Program-made: the position numbers and the translations under genes | The notes under the pieces: generated by a model | The model's database searches: none | Seen by the model: the letters and a program-made list of their open reading frames with translations, nothing else | Told to the model about the DNA's origin: nothing | From: a virus | Strand: one strand, 5' to 3' | Length of the DNA: 64,000 nt | IMG/VR virus record: IMGVR_UViG_3300032224_001305 | Span: 1 to 64,000 of that record | Shown: positions 27,514 through 35,048 of the stretch, one piece after another | How positions within the stretch are numbered: the stretch's first letter is position 1 | How the letters are laid out: each line of letters starts with the position of its first letter

Positions 27514-28005
27514 ATGGCAACTGTAAGAGATTTATTACTAAAGATGGCTGCTCGTTACATGGAAAACGAGAAGGGTGAGAAGCACTCTTCTAAGAAAGAA
27601 GAGAAGAAAGAGATGAAGGGATCTTGCGGCTGCGGAAGATGCGCCAAGTGCAAGATGATGGCCGGTAAGTCTAAGATGGCCTATGTAACCGGTTCAGGCC
27701 AGTCGATGTTCCAGCGCATGTTCACTGGTGCAAACGCAGCTCGCCAAGCTGAGAACGCTGCCTCAGCCCCTGTAGCTCCTTCTAAGCCTGTAAGCAATAC
27801 GTTGCGTCCTGGCGTGCCCGGCTATTCAGCTAAGGCAGCACTCGAAGATACTAAGGAAAACTACGCTGCCGGCGGCTACGCTGCTCCTAGCACTAGTTCC
27901 TTTTTAGGAAATATAACTGGCGTTGGTAGAGTAGACAACGCGTTAAACAAGCAGGTACAAGAAGGTGGAGCCTATAAGCAGATAGCCCGCTCGCCCCGCC
28001 CATAG
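27514..28005 (+). CDS. Virion-type protein with Cys cluster and LLLKMA N-terminus
   Basis: A 163-aa protein. I start it at ATG 27514 (GGAGAAC ahead); a longer frame from a GTG at 27451 would begin inside the terminator hairpin. The N-terminus TVRDLLLKMAARY fits the shared virion motif. A Lys/Glu-rich stretch follows, then CGCGRCAKCKMM, four closely spaced Cys that could bind metal. The rest is Ala/Pro-rich and flexible. A similar Cys cluster occurs in the protein at 61538. Function unknown. Confidence 0.65.
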   Translation: MATVRDLLLKMAARYMENEKGEKHSSKKEEKKEMKGSCGCGRCAKCKMMAGKSKMAYVTGSGQSMFQRMFTGANAARQAENAASAPVAPSKPVSNTLRPGVPGYSAKAALEDTKENYAAGGYAAPSTSSFLGNITGVGRVDNALNKQVQEGGAYKQIARSPRP

Positions 28006-28024
28006 CTAAATTTTATAAGAAAGC

Positions 28025-28070
28025 AAAAAAACAGAACACCCACCTAAGGATCTATTGGTGGGTTCCTGTT
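28025..28070 (-). terminator. Rho-independent terminator between convergent operons
   Basis: Read on the reverse strand, a stem built on ACCCACC/GGTGGGT with flanking CAG/CTG pairs is followed by a T7 run. It ends the reverse operon that runs from the repeat region down to 28090, and may also slow forward transcription. Confidence 0.75.
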
Positions 28071-28089
28071 TATCGTAGATAATGCCTAT

Positions 28090-28494
28090 CTAGTTTGAGG
28101 CATGTACTCCGGCTATTACTGCTCCAGCACCTATTACTAAGCCACTGCCAAATAGAAACCATCCTGAAGAATACCAAGGTGTCTCTACTGGTTTGTTTAC
28201 TGGAACGACGCAGTTCATCAGCTTTTCTTCTAGTTTCTTAGAGTACTCTTTCTCTACACGTACCTCGCCTACTAATGCCGTAATAGACGCGTCCTTAGCA
28301 AGAGATACTGCAGATGCTTCTAGCTTGCACTTAGGCAATTCAACAGAGCGGCACTTTTCTCCCTCTACAGCCCAAGCTGTTGGTAGTACAACTCCGGCAC
28401 ATGGTACAGAAACACCTTGTGCCTTAGTACATTGCTCCGCTGCTGTAGCCACGTTTGCGATTAACAGAAATAACACTGTGAGTTTAGTTTTCAT
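28090..28494 (-). CDS. Secreted membrane-anchored protein, spanin-like partner
   Basis: A 134-aa protein starting MKTKLTVLFLLIANVATA, a clear Sec signal peptide followed by AEQC. ATG 28494 has GAGGTG ahead. The middle has several Cys and a short coiled coil (VRVEKEYSKKLEEKLMN). The C-terminal 25 residues (SGWFLFGSGLVIGAGAVIAGV) form a membrane segment. It lies 1 nt after the coiled-coil membrane protein upstream. The pair could act at the envelope in lysis, but the lipobox expected of an o-spanin is not clear. Confidence 0.6.
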   Translation of the reverse strand: MKTKLTVLFLLIANVATAAEQCTKAQGVSVPCAGVVLPTAWAVEGEKCRSVELPKCKLEASAVSLAKDASITALVGEVRVEKEYSKKLEEKLMNCVVPVNKPVETPWYSSGWFLFGSGLVIGAGAVIAGVHASN

Positions 28495-28495
28495 G

Positions 28496-28888
28496 TCACA
28501 CACCTCGCAGTTTGTTTATCTCATCAGCAGCAGCGTCCGCATCCCCAGTGGTCTTGTCTAGGGCCGTACCTTTAGCATCTAGTTCTTCTGTTTCCTTCTT
28601 TAACTTAACCGCGATAGCTTCTTTATCGGCGGCCTCTTTATCCTTTAACTCTTTTAACGCTTTGTCTTTCTTCTCTTTGTCTTCAATGATCTCTTTAACA
28701 GTCTTAACAGCTTGCTTACCAGTCTGCACTTGACCCGTAAGATCCTCTATCTTGTCGTTTTTATCTTTGAGCTCTTTTTCTTGGCTTTTGAATTTTAGGA
28801 AAGCTAGTACAGCACCGCCTAACAGCACCAATAGGGCGATTGTTTCTACCTTCGCCTTTCTGAACCAATTGAGTACTGACAACCACAT
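28496..28888 (-). CDS. Membrane-anchored coiled-coil protein (i-spanin-like)
   Basis: A 130-aa protein with one N-terminal membrane segment (ETIALLVLLGGAVLAFL, residues 15-31) followed by about 90 residues of Lys/Glu/Asp-rich coiled coil. This type II topology is that of Rz-type inner-membrane spanins. AGGAGG lies ahead of the start. Last but one gene of its operon. Confidence 0.6.
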   Translation of the reverse strand: MWLSVLNWFRKAKVETIALLVLLGGAVLAFLKFKSQEKELKDKNDKIEDLTGQVQTGKQAVKTVKEIIEDKEKKDKALKELKDKEAADKEAIAVKLKKETEELDAKGTALDKTTGDADAAADEINKLRGV

Positions 28889-28940
28889 AACAGCCTCCTA
28901 GCTAAAAATGGATGCAGTCTTTCGACTACACCCACTCTTG

Positions 28941-29360
28941 TTATGCCCAGTTGGTAGCTACTACCTGCAGCGTACCGTCCTTCTCCTTAGCAACTTCACA
29001 CGTGTAACCAGCCAACTCTAGTTCCTTCTTTGCCACCGCGGCGGTGTAGTACTGAGGTACTGCGCCAAAGAAGTCGTTTATACCAAACGCTTTGTCCAGC
29101 TTACGCGTGTCATCAACATCGTAGATGACTTCAAGCGTACCAGCTGGAGTAGAACACCAAGCTATATCTTCCACGCCTGAGAACACCTCACGCGGCAGAA
29201 CTAGCGCACAGTTGTGCTGCTCACGATAAGCGGCAAAACCTCTACGAGTAGTATTGGTCTGCAACTTGGTTGCCACGATCTTGTTCATTAATCCAAGAGC
29301 AGATCGTAATGCTTCGACGTTCTTGATCTCAGGTAGTTCCAGTTTTCTCAATGCTGACAT
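28941..29360 (-). CDS. Ycf35-like protein (DUF1257)
   Basis: A 139-aa protein that shows the Ycf35/DUF1257 pattern: RGFAAYREQHNCALVL, DIAW, then LEVIYDVDD, QYYTAAVAKKELELAGYT, and a final KDGTLQVVATNWA. In cyanobacteria and plastids this family is of uncertain function. Here it overlaps the radical SAM gene by 32 nt, and shares an operon with DUF2997 and a Ycf46-type AAA ATPase, its known genomic associates in cyanobacteria and some phages as far as I recall. Confidence 0.7.
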   Translation of the reverse strand: MSALRKLELPEIKNVEALRSALGLMNKIVATKLQTNTTRRGFAAYREQHNCALVLPREVFSGVEDIAWCSTPAGTLEVIYDVDDTRKLDKAFGINDFFGAVPQYYTAAVAKKELELAGYTCEVAKEKDGTLQVVATNWA

Positions 29361-29919
29361 AGTCTCCCTCCGCGCTAGGAAATCCTAGCAGCTTGCTACC
29401 TGTCGGAGTAATCTTGACTTCCACTGAAGGCAGGTTCACCAACATATCTGGAGTTATTTTATAACTCAGACATAGAACCTTTTGATTAGAACTAGATAGC
29501 AGGTTTCGCACAGGAGTCATCGACATCTCCTGCTTGTATGGACCAGCGACTACAGCGTCTATGTACTTCTTGATATCAGCCCATTCCTCAATTTGATTGA
29601 GAGATCGCTGATCTATTCCAGTAAATAAAAGTACGCCTAGTGGTAGGTTCTTAAACCATAACTCTTTTACCAGTTCCAACAACGCCGGTGCTTGCTCTAG
29701 CGGTTCACCGCCACTTATTGATACGCCTTCTGGATTGTCCTGTAGAAGAAGCTTTAGAACTTCTTCTACATCCATTAATTTTCCAGCGCTCTTCGACCAC
29801 GTGTGTTGTGAGAAGCACCCCGGACAACGAATTCGACAGCCCGCAAGGTGGACGATATTCCGTAGGCCAGGCCCATTTACTCGGGTGCGGTACGTGATGT
29901 CTAGTACCGACAATTTCAT
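29329..29919 (-). CDS. Radical SAM protein, NrdG-like
   Basis: A 196-aa protein. The 4Fe-4S motif is C28-x3-C32-x2-C35 in LAGCRIRCPGCFSQHTW. SISGGEPLEQ is the GGE (SAM-binding) motif. Size and N-terminal pattern resemble NrdG-type activases, but no anaerobic reductase gene is in the window. It sits between DUF2997 and DUF1257, so it may instead modify something within that cassette. It overlaps both neighbours, starting at ATGA with DUF2997. Confidence 0.75.
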   Translation of the reverse strand: MKLSVLDITYRTRVNGPGLRNIVHLAGCRIRCPGCFSQHTWSKSAGKLMDVEEVLKLLLQDNPEGVSISGGEPLEQAPALLELVKELWFKNLPLGVLLFTGIDQRSLNQIEEWADIKKYIDAVVAGPYKQEMSMTPVRNLLSSSNQKVLCLSYKITPDMLVNLPSVEVKITPTGSKLLGFPSAEGDYVSIEKTGTT

Positions 29920-30113
29920 GGCTTGCCGTCGTAAATCGAATTGGCGTTGGTTTCTTGAGCGTAAAATTCGGGAGTTTTCTTTTCATCCGCGACCTTTGCG
30001 CCAAGGGCTTCGGTTATCTTATTTATGACCACAAGACAACTGGAACCGGGTGACCCACTTACTTCTATTGTAGACTTGCCTTTCTTATCAATCTTGACTG
30101 TCACCTTTTTCAT
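29916..30113 (-). CDS. DUF2997 small protein
   Basis: A 65-aa protein, MKKVTVKIDKKGKSTIEVSG..., followed by SSCLVVINKITEALG and EFYAQ. This is the DUF2997 layout: two beta-strands, a Cys-containing helix and a C-terminal Glu-Phe/Tyr-Tyr box. ATG 30113 has AAGGAG ahead and is preferred over upstream starts inside the RecA-like gene. It partners DUF1257 and Ycf46-like genes in other genomes. Confidence 0.65.
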   Translation of the reverse strand: MKKVTVKIDKKGKSTIEVSGSPGSSCLVVINKITEALGAKVADEKKTPEFYAQETNANSIYDGKP

Positions 30114-30915
30114 GCAGCTCCTTGAGTTGTTGCGAAGCGCGTTCGTAACCTGGACCAAGCAAAGTGCCGGCTTTGGTAACCCAGTATGCCCCTTTGGATA
30201 CGACCTTCTTAGTCGATATTAGATACTTTAGAAGCTCTAAGTATCTATCTATTCCAGAGTCAGAGAACACATGCACCTGTGTCTTTTTACCAGGCACAGC
30301 GTCTCTATTTCTCTCCACTAAGATGTCTACTTTTCTATAGGCGACCTTACCGTACGCAGACTTTGTTTCAGCTATCTTAAAACTTAGCTTTGCAGTCACG
30401 CCCATATCTGTGTTCAGAGCAGAACGCACTTTATTTACTCTTCCAAGTACGGCGCGTGCTTCGCTTATTAGAACTACTGTGCCACCCGCCTCGTCGCACG
30501 CGTCGGACAGCATATCAATGGTCTCTTGCGTCTCAGTTCTATTGTCAGTGTAGCTTATTCTGTTCAGAGAACGCGCTACGTTTGCGGAGGCTTCTAACGC
30601 TGACGCAGAGTCTACGATTATTAGCAGATTAGGTGTCTGCCGCATTACAATAGAGAACACCGTACCTAAGGTCTTCCAATCTGGGACAGTGGCAATAGTC
30701 GTATCACCAGGCACGCCTAGTTCTAGGTATCTATCTTTATCCAATGGAGTGGTGTGGATAAGTATGGCGGGACGGCCCTCTGAGGCGGCTTGTTTTATCA
30801 AGCACGCCCCAAAGGCCGACTTACCGCTACTCGGCTCTCCATAGATATCTACAACACCAACTGGCAAACCACCAGATAGTAACTCATCTACGGAGTCAAT
30901 GCCGGTAGACTTCAT
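30088..30915 (-). CDS. RecA/RadA-like recombination ATPase
   Basis: A 275-aa RecA-fold ATPase. Walker A is GEPSSGKS (residues 26-33) and Walker B is LLIIVDSAS. The sequence then has ETIDMLSDACDEAGGTVVLISEAR (strand and switch region). The C-terminus KGAYWVTKAGTLLGPGYERA matches the end of the RecA core (K-K-G-A-W-Y...G-x-G). It likely forms filaments on single-stranded DNA for phage recombination, like UvsX. It overlaps the AAA gene by 4 nt (ATGA). Confidence 0.8.
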   Translation of the reverse strand: MKSTGIDSVDELLSGGLPVGVVDIYGEPSSGKSAFGACLIKQAASEGRPAILIHTTPLDKDRYLELGVPGDTTIATVPDWKTLGTVFSIVMRQTPNLLIIVDSASALEASANVARSLNRISYTDNRTETQETIDMLSDACDEAGGTVVLISEARAVLGRVNKVRSALNTDMGVTAKLSFKIAETKSAYGKVAYRKVDILVERNRDAVPGKKTQVHVFSDSGIDRYLELLKYLISTKKVVSKGAYWVTKAGTLLGPGYERASQQLKELHEKGDSQD

Positions 30916-32525
30916 CCGAGGATACTCCCCTTAATAAAGCGCTTCTTTACTGACGATTCACTGGTCGACGCCAACTGCTGTTTGGACGCAGGTATGGCAC
31001 GTGTCTTTGACCACTCTCTCAGCGACTCTATCTCTACTTGCATAGTAGATGATAAAGGCACCATTGATGATATGGCAGAGATCCAGCTAGTCGTAGTGAC
31101 ATCAGTCTTAGCAGAGAACGCGTTATACATAGCACTTACAAAAGACGTATCTATCTCAGCGCCTGAGTAACCAGAGGCTGCTGTAGATATTGTGTCCCAG
31201 TCAAAGCTGGCATCAGCTCTACCGTACTTTGCCGCTACAATCTTTGCGATCTCCATTCTCTCTTTATCGTTTGGAAGATCAACAAAGAACATCGCATCAA
31301 AGCGACCAGCGCGTAGCATCTCTGGCGGCAGAGAACTAACGTCATTAGCGGTAGCTACCACAAACACCGGAGAGGTCTTATCAGACATCCAAGTGAGGAA
31401 GTTGCCGAACACACGGCTGGATGTGCCTCCGTCGTTGCCTCCTGACTTGCCCATGCCCTTTTCCATCTCATCGATGAACAGCACGCACGGTGCAACAGCC
31501 TCAGCAGTCTTTAGTGCGCGTCTCATACGAGACTCGCTTTCGCCAACCAAAGAACCAAACAGTGAGCCGATGTCCATGCGTAGCACAGGCATGTTCCACT
31601 CTTTGCCGATTGTTTTAGCGACCAGAGACTTACCGCAACCAGGAACACCCATCATTAGCAACGCACGCGGAGGCGGCAACCCAAAGTTCTTTGCCTCTTC
31701 AGAGAACGCGTCTGTTCTCTCACGAAGCCATCCCTTCAGATTATCCAGACCGCCTACTACGTGTAAGTCATGCTCTGCGGAGTAATACTCCAACACACCA
31801 GACTTTCTGATGATGGACTTCTTCTCCGACAACAGCATCTGCGTATCTACTTTGCCAGTAGCCACGATAGACATTGCCAACGCTGACGAAACTTCCTGTA
31901 AGGTTAGTCCCACAGTAGTTCTCGCTACAAGCGTAGATAGTTTAGCTATCTCCTTCTCACTGTTCTTATCAGCGAGTAAGTCTTTCAGCGTGTAGTAACA
32001 CTCATGCGCGATCTGCTCTTCTGTAGGAAGATCAAAATCTATCAGCGTTAATACTTTTTCCATACGTGGTGGAATATCCGACTCCGAGTCCACAATGATT
32101 ACTGAAGTAGAATCTCTACGTTCCATCAGTAATTGAGAGCGCAACTCCTTGAGCAGTCTTCCTATTGCGAAGCCACCGCCGCCACCTAAGAAAAAGCCAT
32201 AATCTTTCAACACCATCAAAACGTCTTTAGCACCGTTGGCAGACGCAGACTCTGTCGTAGCGGTCATTAGGTACTTTATGGGTGCTGTAGGATCACCAGC
32301 GTGTTCAGTAAGAACCGTACCCACTTTGTGTGGAGACGTTGATGCAGCGTACTTACAAGCTGTACCAACGCCATATGTCCATACGAGCAGAGCACTATAT
32401 TTATTGTTCTTTGCGATTTCGATTAGATCGTCAACAACCCGGTGCTCCTCGTGAGTTACTACGAAGAGCACCGGATCGCTGGCGCCCAATCTACGCTTAA
32501 TCTGCGTGATTGAATTGTCTGACAT
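30912..32525 (-). CDS. Ycf46-type AAA+ ATPase
   Basis: A 537-aa protein. The N-terminal 240 residues match the Ycf46 layout: LFVVTHEEHRVVDDLIEIA, then a YSALLVWTYGVG segment and a degenerate ATPase-like fold. The C-terminal AAA domain has Walker A GVPGCGKS (293-300), Walker B VLFIDEMEK (D352, E353) and an LRAGRFDAMFFVDLP arginine-finger region. Its start overlaps the ParB stop (TAATG on the reverse strand). It probably remodels protein complexes; substrates are unknown. Confidence 0.8.
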   Translation of the reverse strand: MSDNSITQIKRRLGASDPVLFVVTHEEHRVVDDLIEIAKNNKYSALLVWTYGVGTACKYAASTSPHKVGTVLTEHAGDPTAPIKYLMTATTESASANGAKDVLMVLKDYGFFLGGGGGFAIGRLLKELRSQLLMERRDSTSVIIVDSESDIPPRMEKVLTLIDFDLPTEEQIAHECYYTLKDLLADKNSEKEIAKLSTLVARTTVGLTLQEVSSALAMSIVATGKVDTQMLLSEKKSIIRKSGVLEYYSAEHDLHVVGGLDNLKGWLRERTDAFSEEAKNFGLPPPRALLMMGVPGCGKSLVAKTIGKEWNMPVLRMDIGSLFGSLVGESESRMRRALKTAEAVAPCVLFIDEMEKGMGKSGGNDGGTSSRVFGNFLTWMSDKTSPVFVVATANDVSSLPPEMLRAGRFDAMFFVDLPNDKERMEIAKIVAAKYGRADASFDWDTISTAASGYSGAEIDTSFVSAMYNAFSAKTDVTTTSWISAISSMVPLSSTMQVEIESLREWSKTRAIPASKQQLASTSESSVKKRFIKGSILG

Positions 32526-33724
32526 TACTTAGGCAACTTCTTACCGGCGGAGGTGACGATGCGACGAACCGGCGTCTTAACCACTTCCTCTTCTTCCTCA
32601 GTGTCGTCGCCCAAGTCTTTCTTGGCACGCTTAGCCACCTCGGCTTTCTTCTGAGCCGCCTTCTCTGCGGCCTCCTCCACCTTGCGCTGCTTCTCTGCTT
32701 GCTTGGTGGCTTTCTCTGCCTCTTTCTTCCGAGACGCCTCAGCCTTAGCCGTTTGCTTCTCAGCGTCCTTCTTTTCCTTTTGCGCAACCTTAAGCGCCAG
32801 CTTCTCGTTCTCGCGCTCCACCTTCTCTTCCTCGGAGAGCTTAGGACGACCAGCGCTACGCGGCTTAGCTACCTCTACTTCCTCGTCCTCTACGCTCAAC
32901 TTGTAGTCATTGTCCAGTTCAACGCGCTCCAGTACTTCCTCGTCCGAAAGCTCCAACAGGAACCAACGGATCAGCGTCAGCAATGAATCGCGGTGCGACT
33001 CTTCGATGTCTAGCTCGTCATCGGTGACCAGCGCTTTACGAAGCAGCATGATGTCTGTCTTCGTGCGGTTGGTCGCTTCTTTCTTCTTGGTGTCTTTCTT
33101 CTCGGTCTCGCCGCGACCAAGCATCTTGTTGAGAGCTGCCACCTGTGCGTCTACGTTGGGTACACCCTTCTTAGACAACACCGCCAACTCACGCGCCTGC
33201 TTCAGAGTGATTAGCTCTTTACGCAGCGCATCCTTAGCCTGCGGACAAAGCTGACGGTGCAGCGCCAAGTGGCCGCTGACCCATGACTGGCTCTTACCTA
33301 GAACCTGACCCACCTTCTCCTGATTACCGATGCGCTCCATCAAGCGACCTACCGCGTCAGCGGCATCCGCAGGATTGAGATCCTCACGTTGTACGTTCTC
33401 TGCGACGTTCATCGTGAGTGCGCCGTCTAGGTCACCCTGGTAGACGGTACAATTGATCTCCTGATACATCTCGTCAAAACCGTCGACCTCGTCAATCAGC
33501 TCTTTGATTGCGTGTAGACGACGATGACCAGCGATGAGCAAGAAAAGCTCTTTACCCTCTGCGTCCTCCGTCTGCCAAACCATCGGAGCAGTCAGCAGGC
33601 CGTTAACCTCGATGCTCTTCTTGATCTCCGTCAGATCTCCGACGCTGGTACGACAATTAGTAAAACCGGGATACTCGGTTTTGATTTCGCTCAATGGTAT
33701 TGAAAGGTGCGAGTACTGCTCCAT
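32525..33724 (-). CDS. ParB-like DNA-binding protein with long coiled C-terminus
   Basis: A 399-aa protein. ATG 33724 has GAGGAG ahead; an in-frame ATG 15 nt upstream lacks a site. The ParB/Spo0J N-domain is clear: LLIAGHRRLHAIKEL (box II) and NVAENVQREDLNPADAA (box III), followed by a helix-turn-helix (KVGQVLGKSQSWVSGHLALH). The last 130 residues are a Lys/Glu/Ala coiled coil unlike chromosomal ParB. No ParA is in the window. Together with the E1 and JAMM genes upstream it recalls PRTRC cassettes. A candidate target is the palindrome cluster at 34690-35001. Confidence 0.82.
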   Translation of the reverse strand: MEQYSHLSIPLSEIKTEYPGFTNCRTSVGDLTEIKKSIEVNGLLTAPMVWQTEDAEGKELFLLIAGHRRLHAIKELIDEVDGFDEMYQEINCTVYQGDLDGALTMNVAENVQREDLNPADAADAVGRLMERIGNQEKVGQVLGKSQSWVSGHLALHRQLCPQAKDALRKELITLKQARELAVLSKKGVPNVDAQVAALNKMLGRGETEKKDTKKKEATNRTKTDIMLLRKALVTDDELDIEESHRDSLLTLIRWFLLELSDEEVLERVELDNDYKLSVEDEEVEVAKPRSAGRPKLSEEEKVERENEKLALKVAQKEKKDAEKQTAKAEASRKKEAEKATKQAEKQRKVEEAAEKAAQKKAEVAKRAKKDLGDDTEEEEEVVKTPVRRIVTSAGKKLPK

Positions 33725-33821
33725 AACGTAACTCCTCAAGTTGTTTTGAATTTCTTGCGCTGAACGGGTGGTAGCCAGGGTTTCTCAGCGCGCCTTGTTT
33801 TACTCTTCTAGTAATCTACCG

Positions 33822-34310
33822 TCAACTCGCTGCGACTAAATTTTCAGCAAGCTTGAAGATGCAAGCACGTATATCCGATACTGCTTGCTTGCTAAGTTTG
33901 GCCGTACTGATACCTTCAAGATCGGTATGGACAATCCTAACTAGATCGTCCACGGCAATACTAATAGCGACTCTTTGTGTACTCAGCGTCGTGCCCGACG
34001 CAAGCCGCTCAAACTCTCCGCGCTTTCGCGTTGCTTTTATTTGCTCTGATATACTGTTGATTATATCTGGGCGATCTTCTGGCTTTAGATCGAACAGCGC
34101 TAGCCACTTTGTCATTAACTCATACGAGGGAACTCGCTTGCCACTCTCAACAAGTGATACAGCGCCTGAAGAAACACCTAGCTTTTCAGCCAGCTGTTGT
34201 TGCGTCAGTTCCCTTTCCACACGCAACGTTGTCAAACTTACTCCGTAATAGACAACTCCACTAGCTATTGTTTTATTCCGTAATCGCGTCCGTTTTTGCG
34301 GATTGCTCAT
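33822..34310 (-). CDS. XRE-family transcriptional regulator
   Basis: A 162-aa protein. The helix-turn-helix is LTQQQLAEKLGVSSGAVSLVESGKRVPS, a textbook Cro/CI-type motif. ATG 34310 is chosen over a TTG further upstream. It overlaps the upstream HTH gene by 38 nt. Likely regulates the operon via the palindromes upstream of the pair. Confidence 0.8.
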   Translation of the reverse strand: MSNPQKRTRLRNKTIASGVVYYGVSLTTLRVERELTQQQLAEKLGVSSGAVSLVESGKRVPSYELMTKWLALFDLKPEDRPDIINSISEQIKATRKRGEFERLASGTTLSTQRVAISIAVDDLVRIVHTDLEGISTAKLSKQAVSDIRACIFKLAENLVAAS

Positions 34311-34653
34311 GTAGTGCTCTCGCTTCTGCAATACGCTGGTACTCGAGTATGAACATCACACCTGAGTAAGGTCTAGCGCCTTTGGACGTTTTCTCTTGTT
34401 CTAGGCGTTGCTCTAGATACATACCCAGAAGAGTAGCAACAGCGGGATCTGGGTCATCAAGGGAAACTGGGATACCAGCTACACGAAGTATGTCTAAAAG
34501 CATTTCGAGGGATATATTACCGTTTATACTTTTGTAGAAAGCGGCTGAAGATATTCCAAGCTGGCGAATTATTTCATAGTTTGGCATCTCCGAGCGACTT
34601 ATCAGATATTTTATCTGCTCTGCTAGTGTCACTCTGTCCACCTCATATAACAT
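34273..34653 (-). CDS. Second HTH regulator
   Basis: A 126-aa protein with an XRE-like motif (PNYEIIRQLGISSAAFYKSINGNISLEMLLDILRVAG). First gene downstream of the repeat-rich region. Together the two HTH proteins could form a switch acting on the palindromes, as lysogeny or copy-control regulators do; this is inference. Confidence 0.7.
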   Translation of the reverse strand: MLYEVDRVTLAEQIKYLISRSEMPNYEIIRQLGISSAAFYKSINGNISLEMLLDILRVAGIPVSLDDPDPAVATLLGMYLEQRLEQEKTSKGARPYSGVMFILEYQRIAEARALHEQSAKTDAITE

Positions 34654-34692
34654 TTCTAGTTTTGTTAAACTAACTGTCTCGAATCATCAACT

Positions 34693-34714
34693 CTCTACCA
34701 ATTGGTTGGTAGAG
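34693..34714. repeat. Palindrome A1
   Basis: Nine-bp arms CTCTACCAA and TTGGTAGAG around TTGG. First of three family members (others at 34807 and 34980). Confidence 0.85.
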
Positions 34715-34748
34715 TGATAATCATTGCACTTTTAAAAACACCTCTCTA

Positions 34749-34779
34749 CCTCTTAGTTTGTAAACATTACTAGTAATGT
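34749..34779. repeat. Composite repeat B1 (forward copy)
   Basis: CCTCTTAGTTTGTAA followed by the perfect 16-bp palindrome ACATTACTAGTAATGT. The same composite recurs inverted at 34914-34944 with one mismatch. Confidence 0.85.
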
Positions 34780-34806
34780 AAAACTGAGGGTAACGAAACA
34801 ACAACT

Positions 34807-34828
34807 CTCTACCAATCAGTTAGTAGAG
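34807..34828. repeat. Palindrome A2
   Basis: Arms CTCTACCAA and TTAGTAGAG (one mismatch) around TCAG; second member of the A family. Confidence 0.8.
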
Positions 34829-34913
34829 TGAATTTCATTATAGATTTTTATCTGAAGAACAAACCTCTTGGTTTGCAGTCTAACTTACTATACCTCTAAT
34901 CAACTAATACTTA

Positions 34914-34944
34914 ACATTACTAGTAATGATTACAAACTAAGAGG
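34914..34944. repeat. Composite repeat B2 (inverted copy)
   Basis: CATTACTAGTAATG followed by ATTACAAACTAAGAGG, the reverse complement of B1. A diverged half-copy (CCTCTTGGTTTGCAG) starts near 34864. Confidence 0.85.
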
Positions 34945-34979
34945 TTAGTAGTACTAGAAGAAAAAGTCAATAAAATTGA

Positions 34980-35001
34980 CTCTACCAACCTGTTGGTAGA
35001 G
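34980..35001. repeat. Palindrome A3 (perfect)
   Basis: Ten-bp arms CTCTACCAAC and GTTGGTAGAG around CT, followed by TTTTG. Being downstream of the reverse gene at 35049, it may also act as its terminator. Confidence 0.85.
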
Positions 35002-35048
35002 TTTTGTTGTTTCGATAGTATCGATTTTACAAAACTAGAAATGTTAAG

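Larger units (their letters stand above)
34654..35048. other. AT-rich non-coding region with palindromes: candidate parS/origin/operator
   Basis: No ORF is credible in this 395-nt stretch. It contains three 22-bp palindromes of one family and two copies of a second palindrome set in a long inverted repeat. It lies between the ubiquitin-like cassette and the two HTH genes and ParB, and carries the upstream signals for the HTH-ParB operon. The density of symmetric sites fits a partition site, a replication origin or a multi-site operator. Confidence 0.65.

Noticed and set aside
29329-29919. Calling the radical SAM gene nrdG outright
   Set aside because: No anaerobic ribonucleotide reductase is visible and its partners are DUF1257/DUF2997, so only NrdG-like is stated.
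34654-35048. Palindrome region considered as a CRISPR array
   Set aside because: Repeats are few, unevenly spaced and of two families in opposite orientations, with no unique spacers of constant length and no cas genes nearby.
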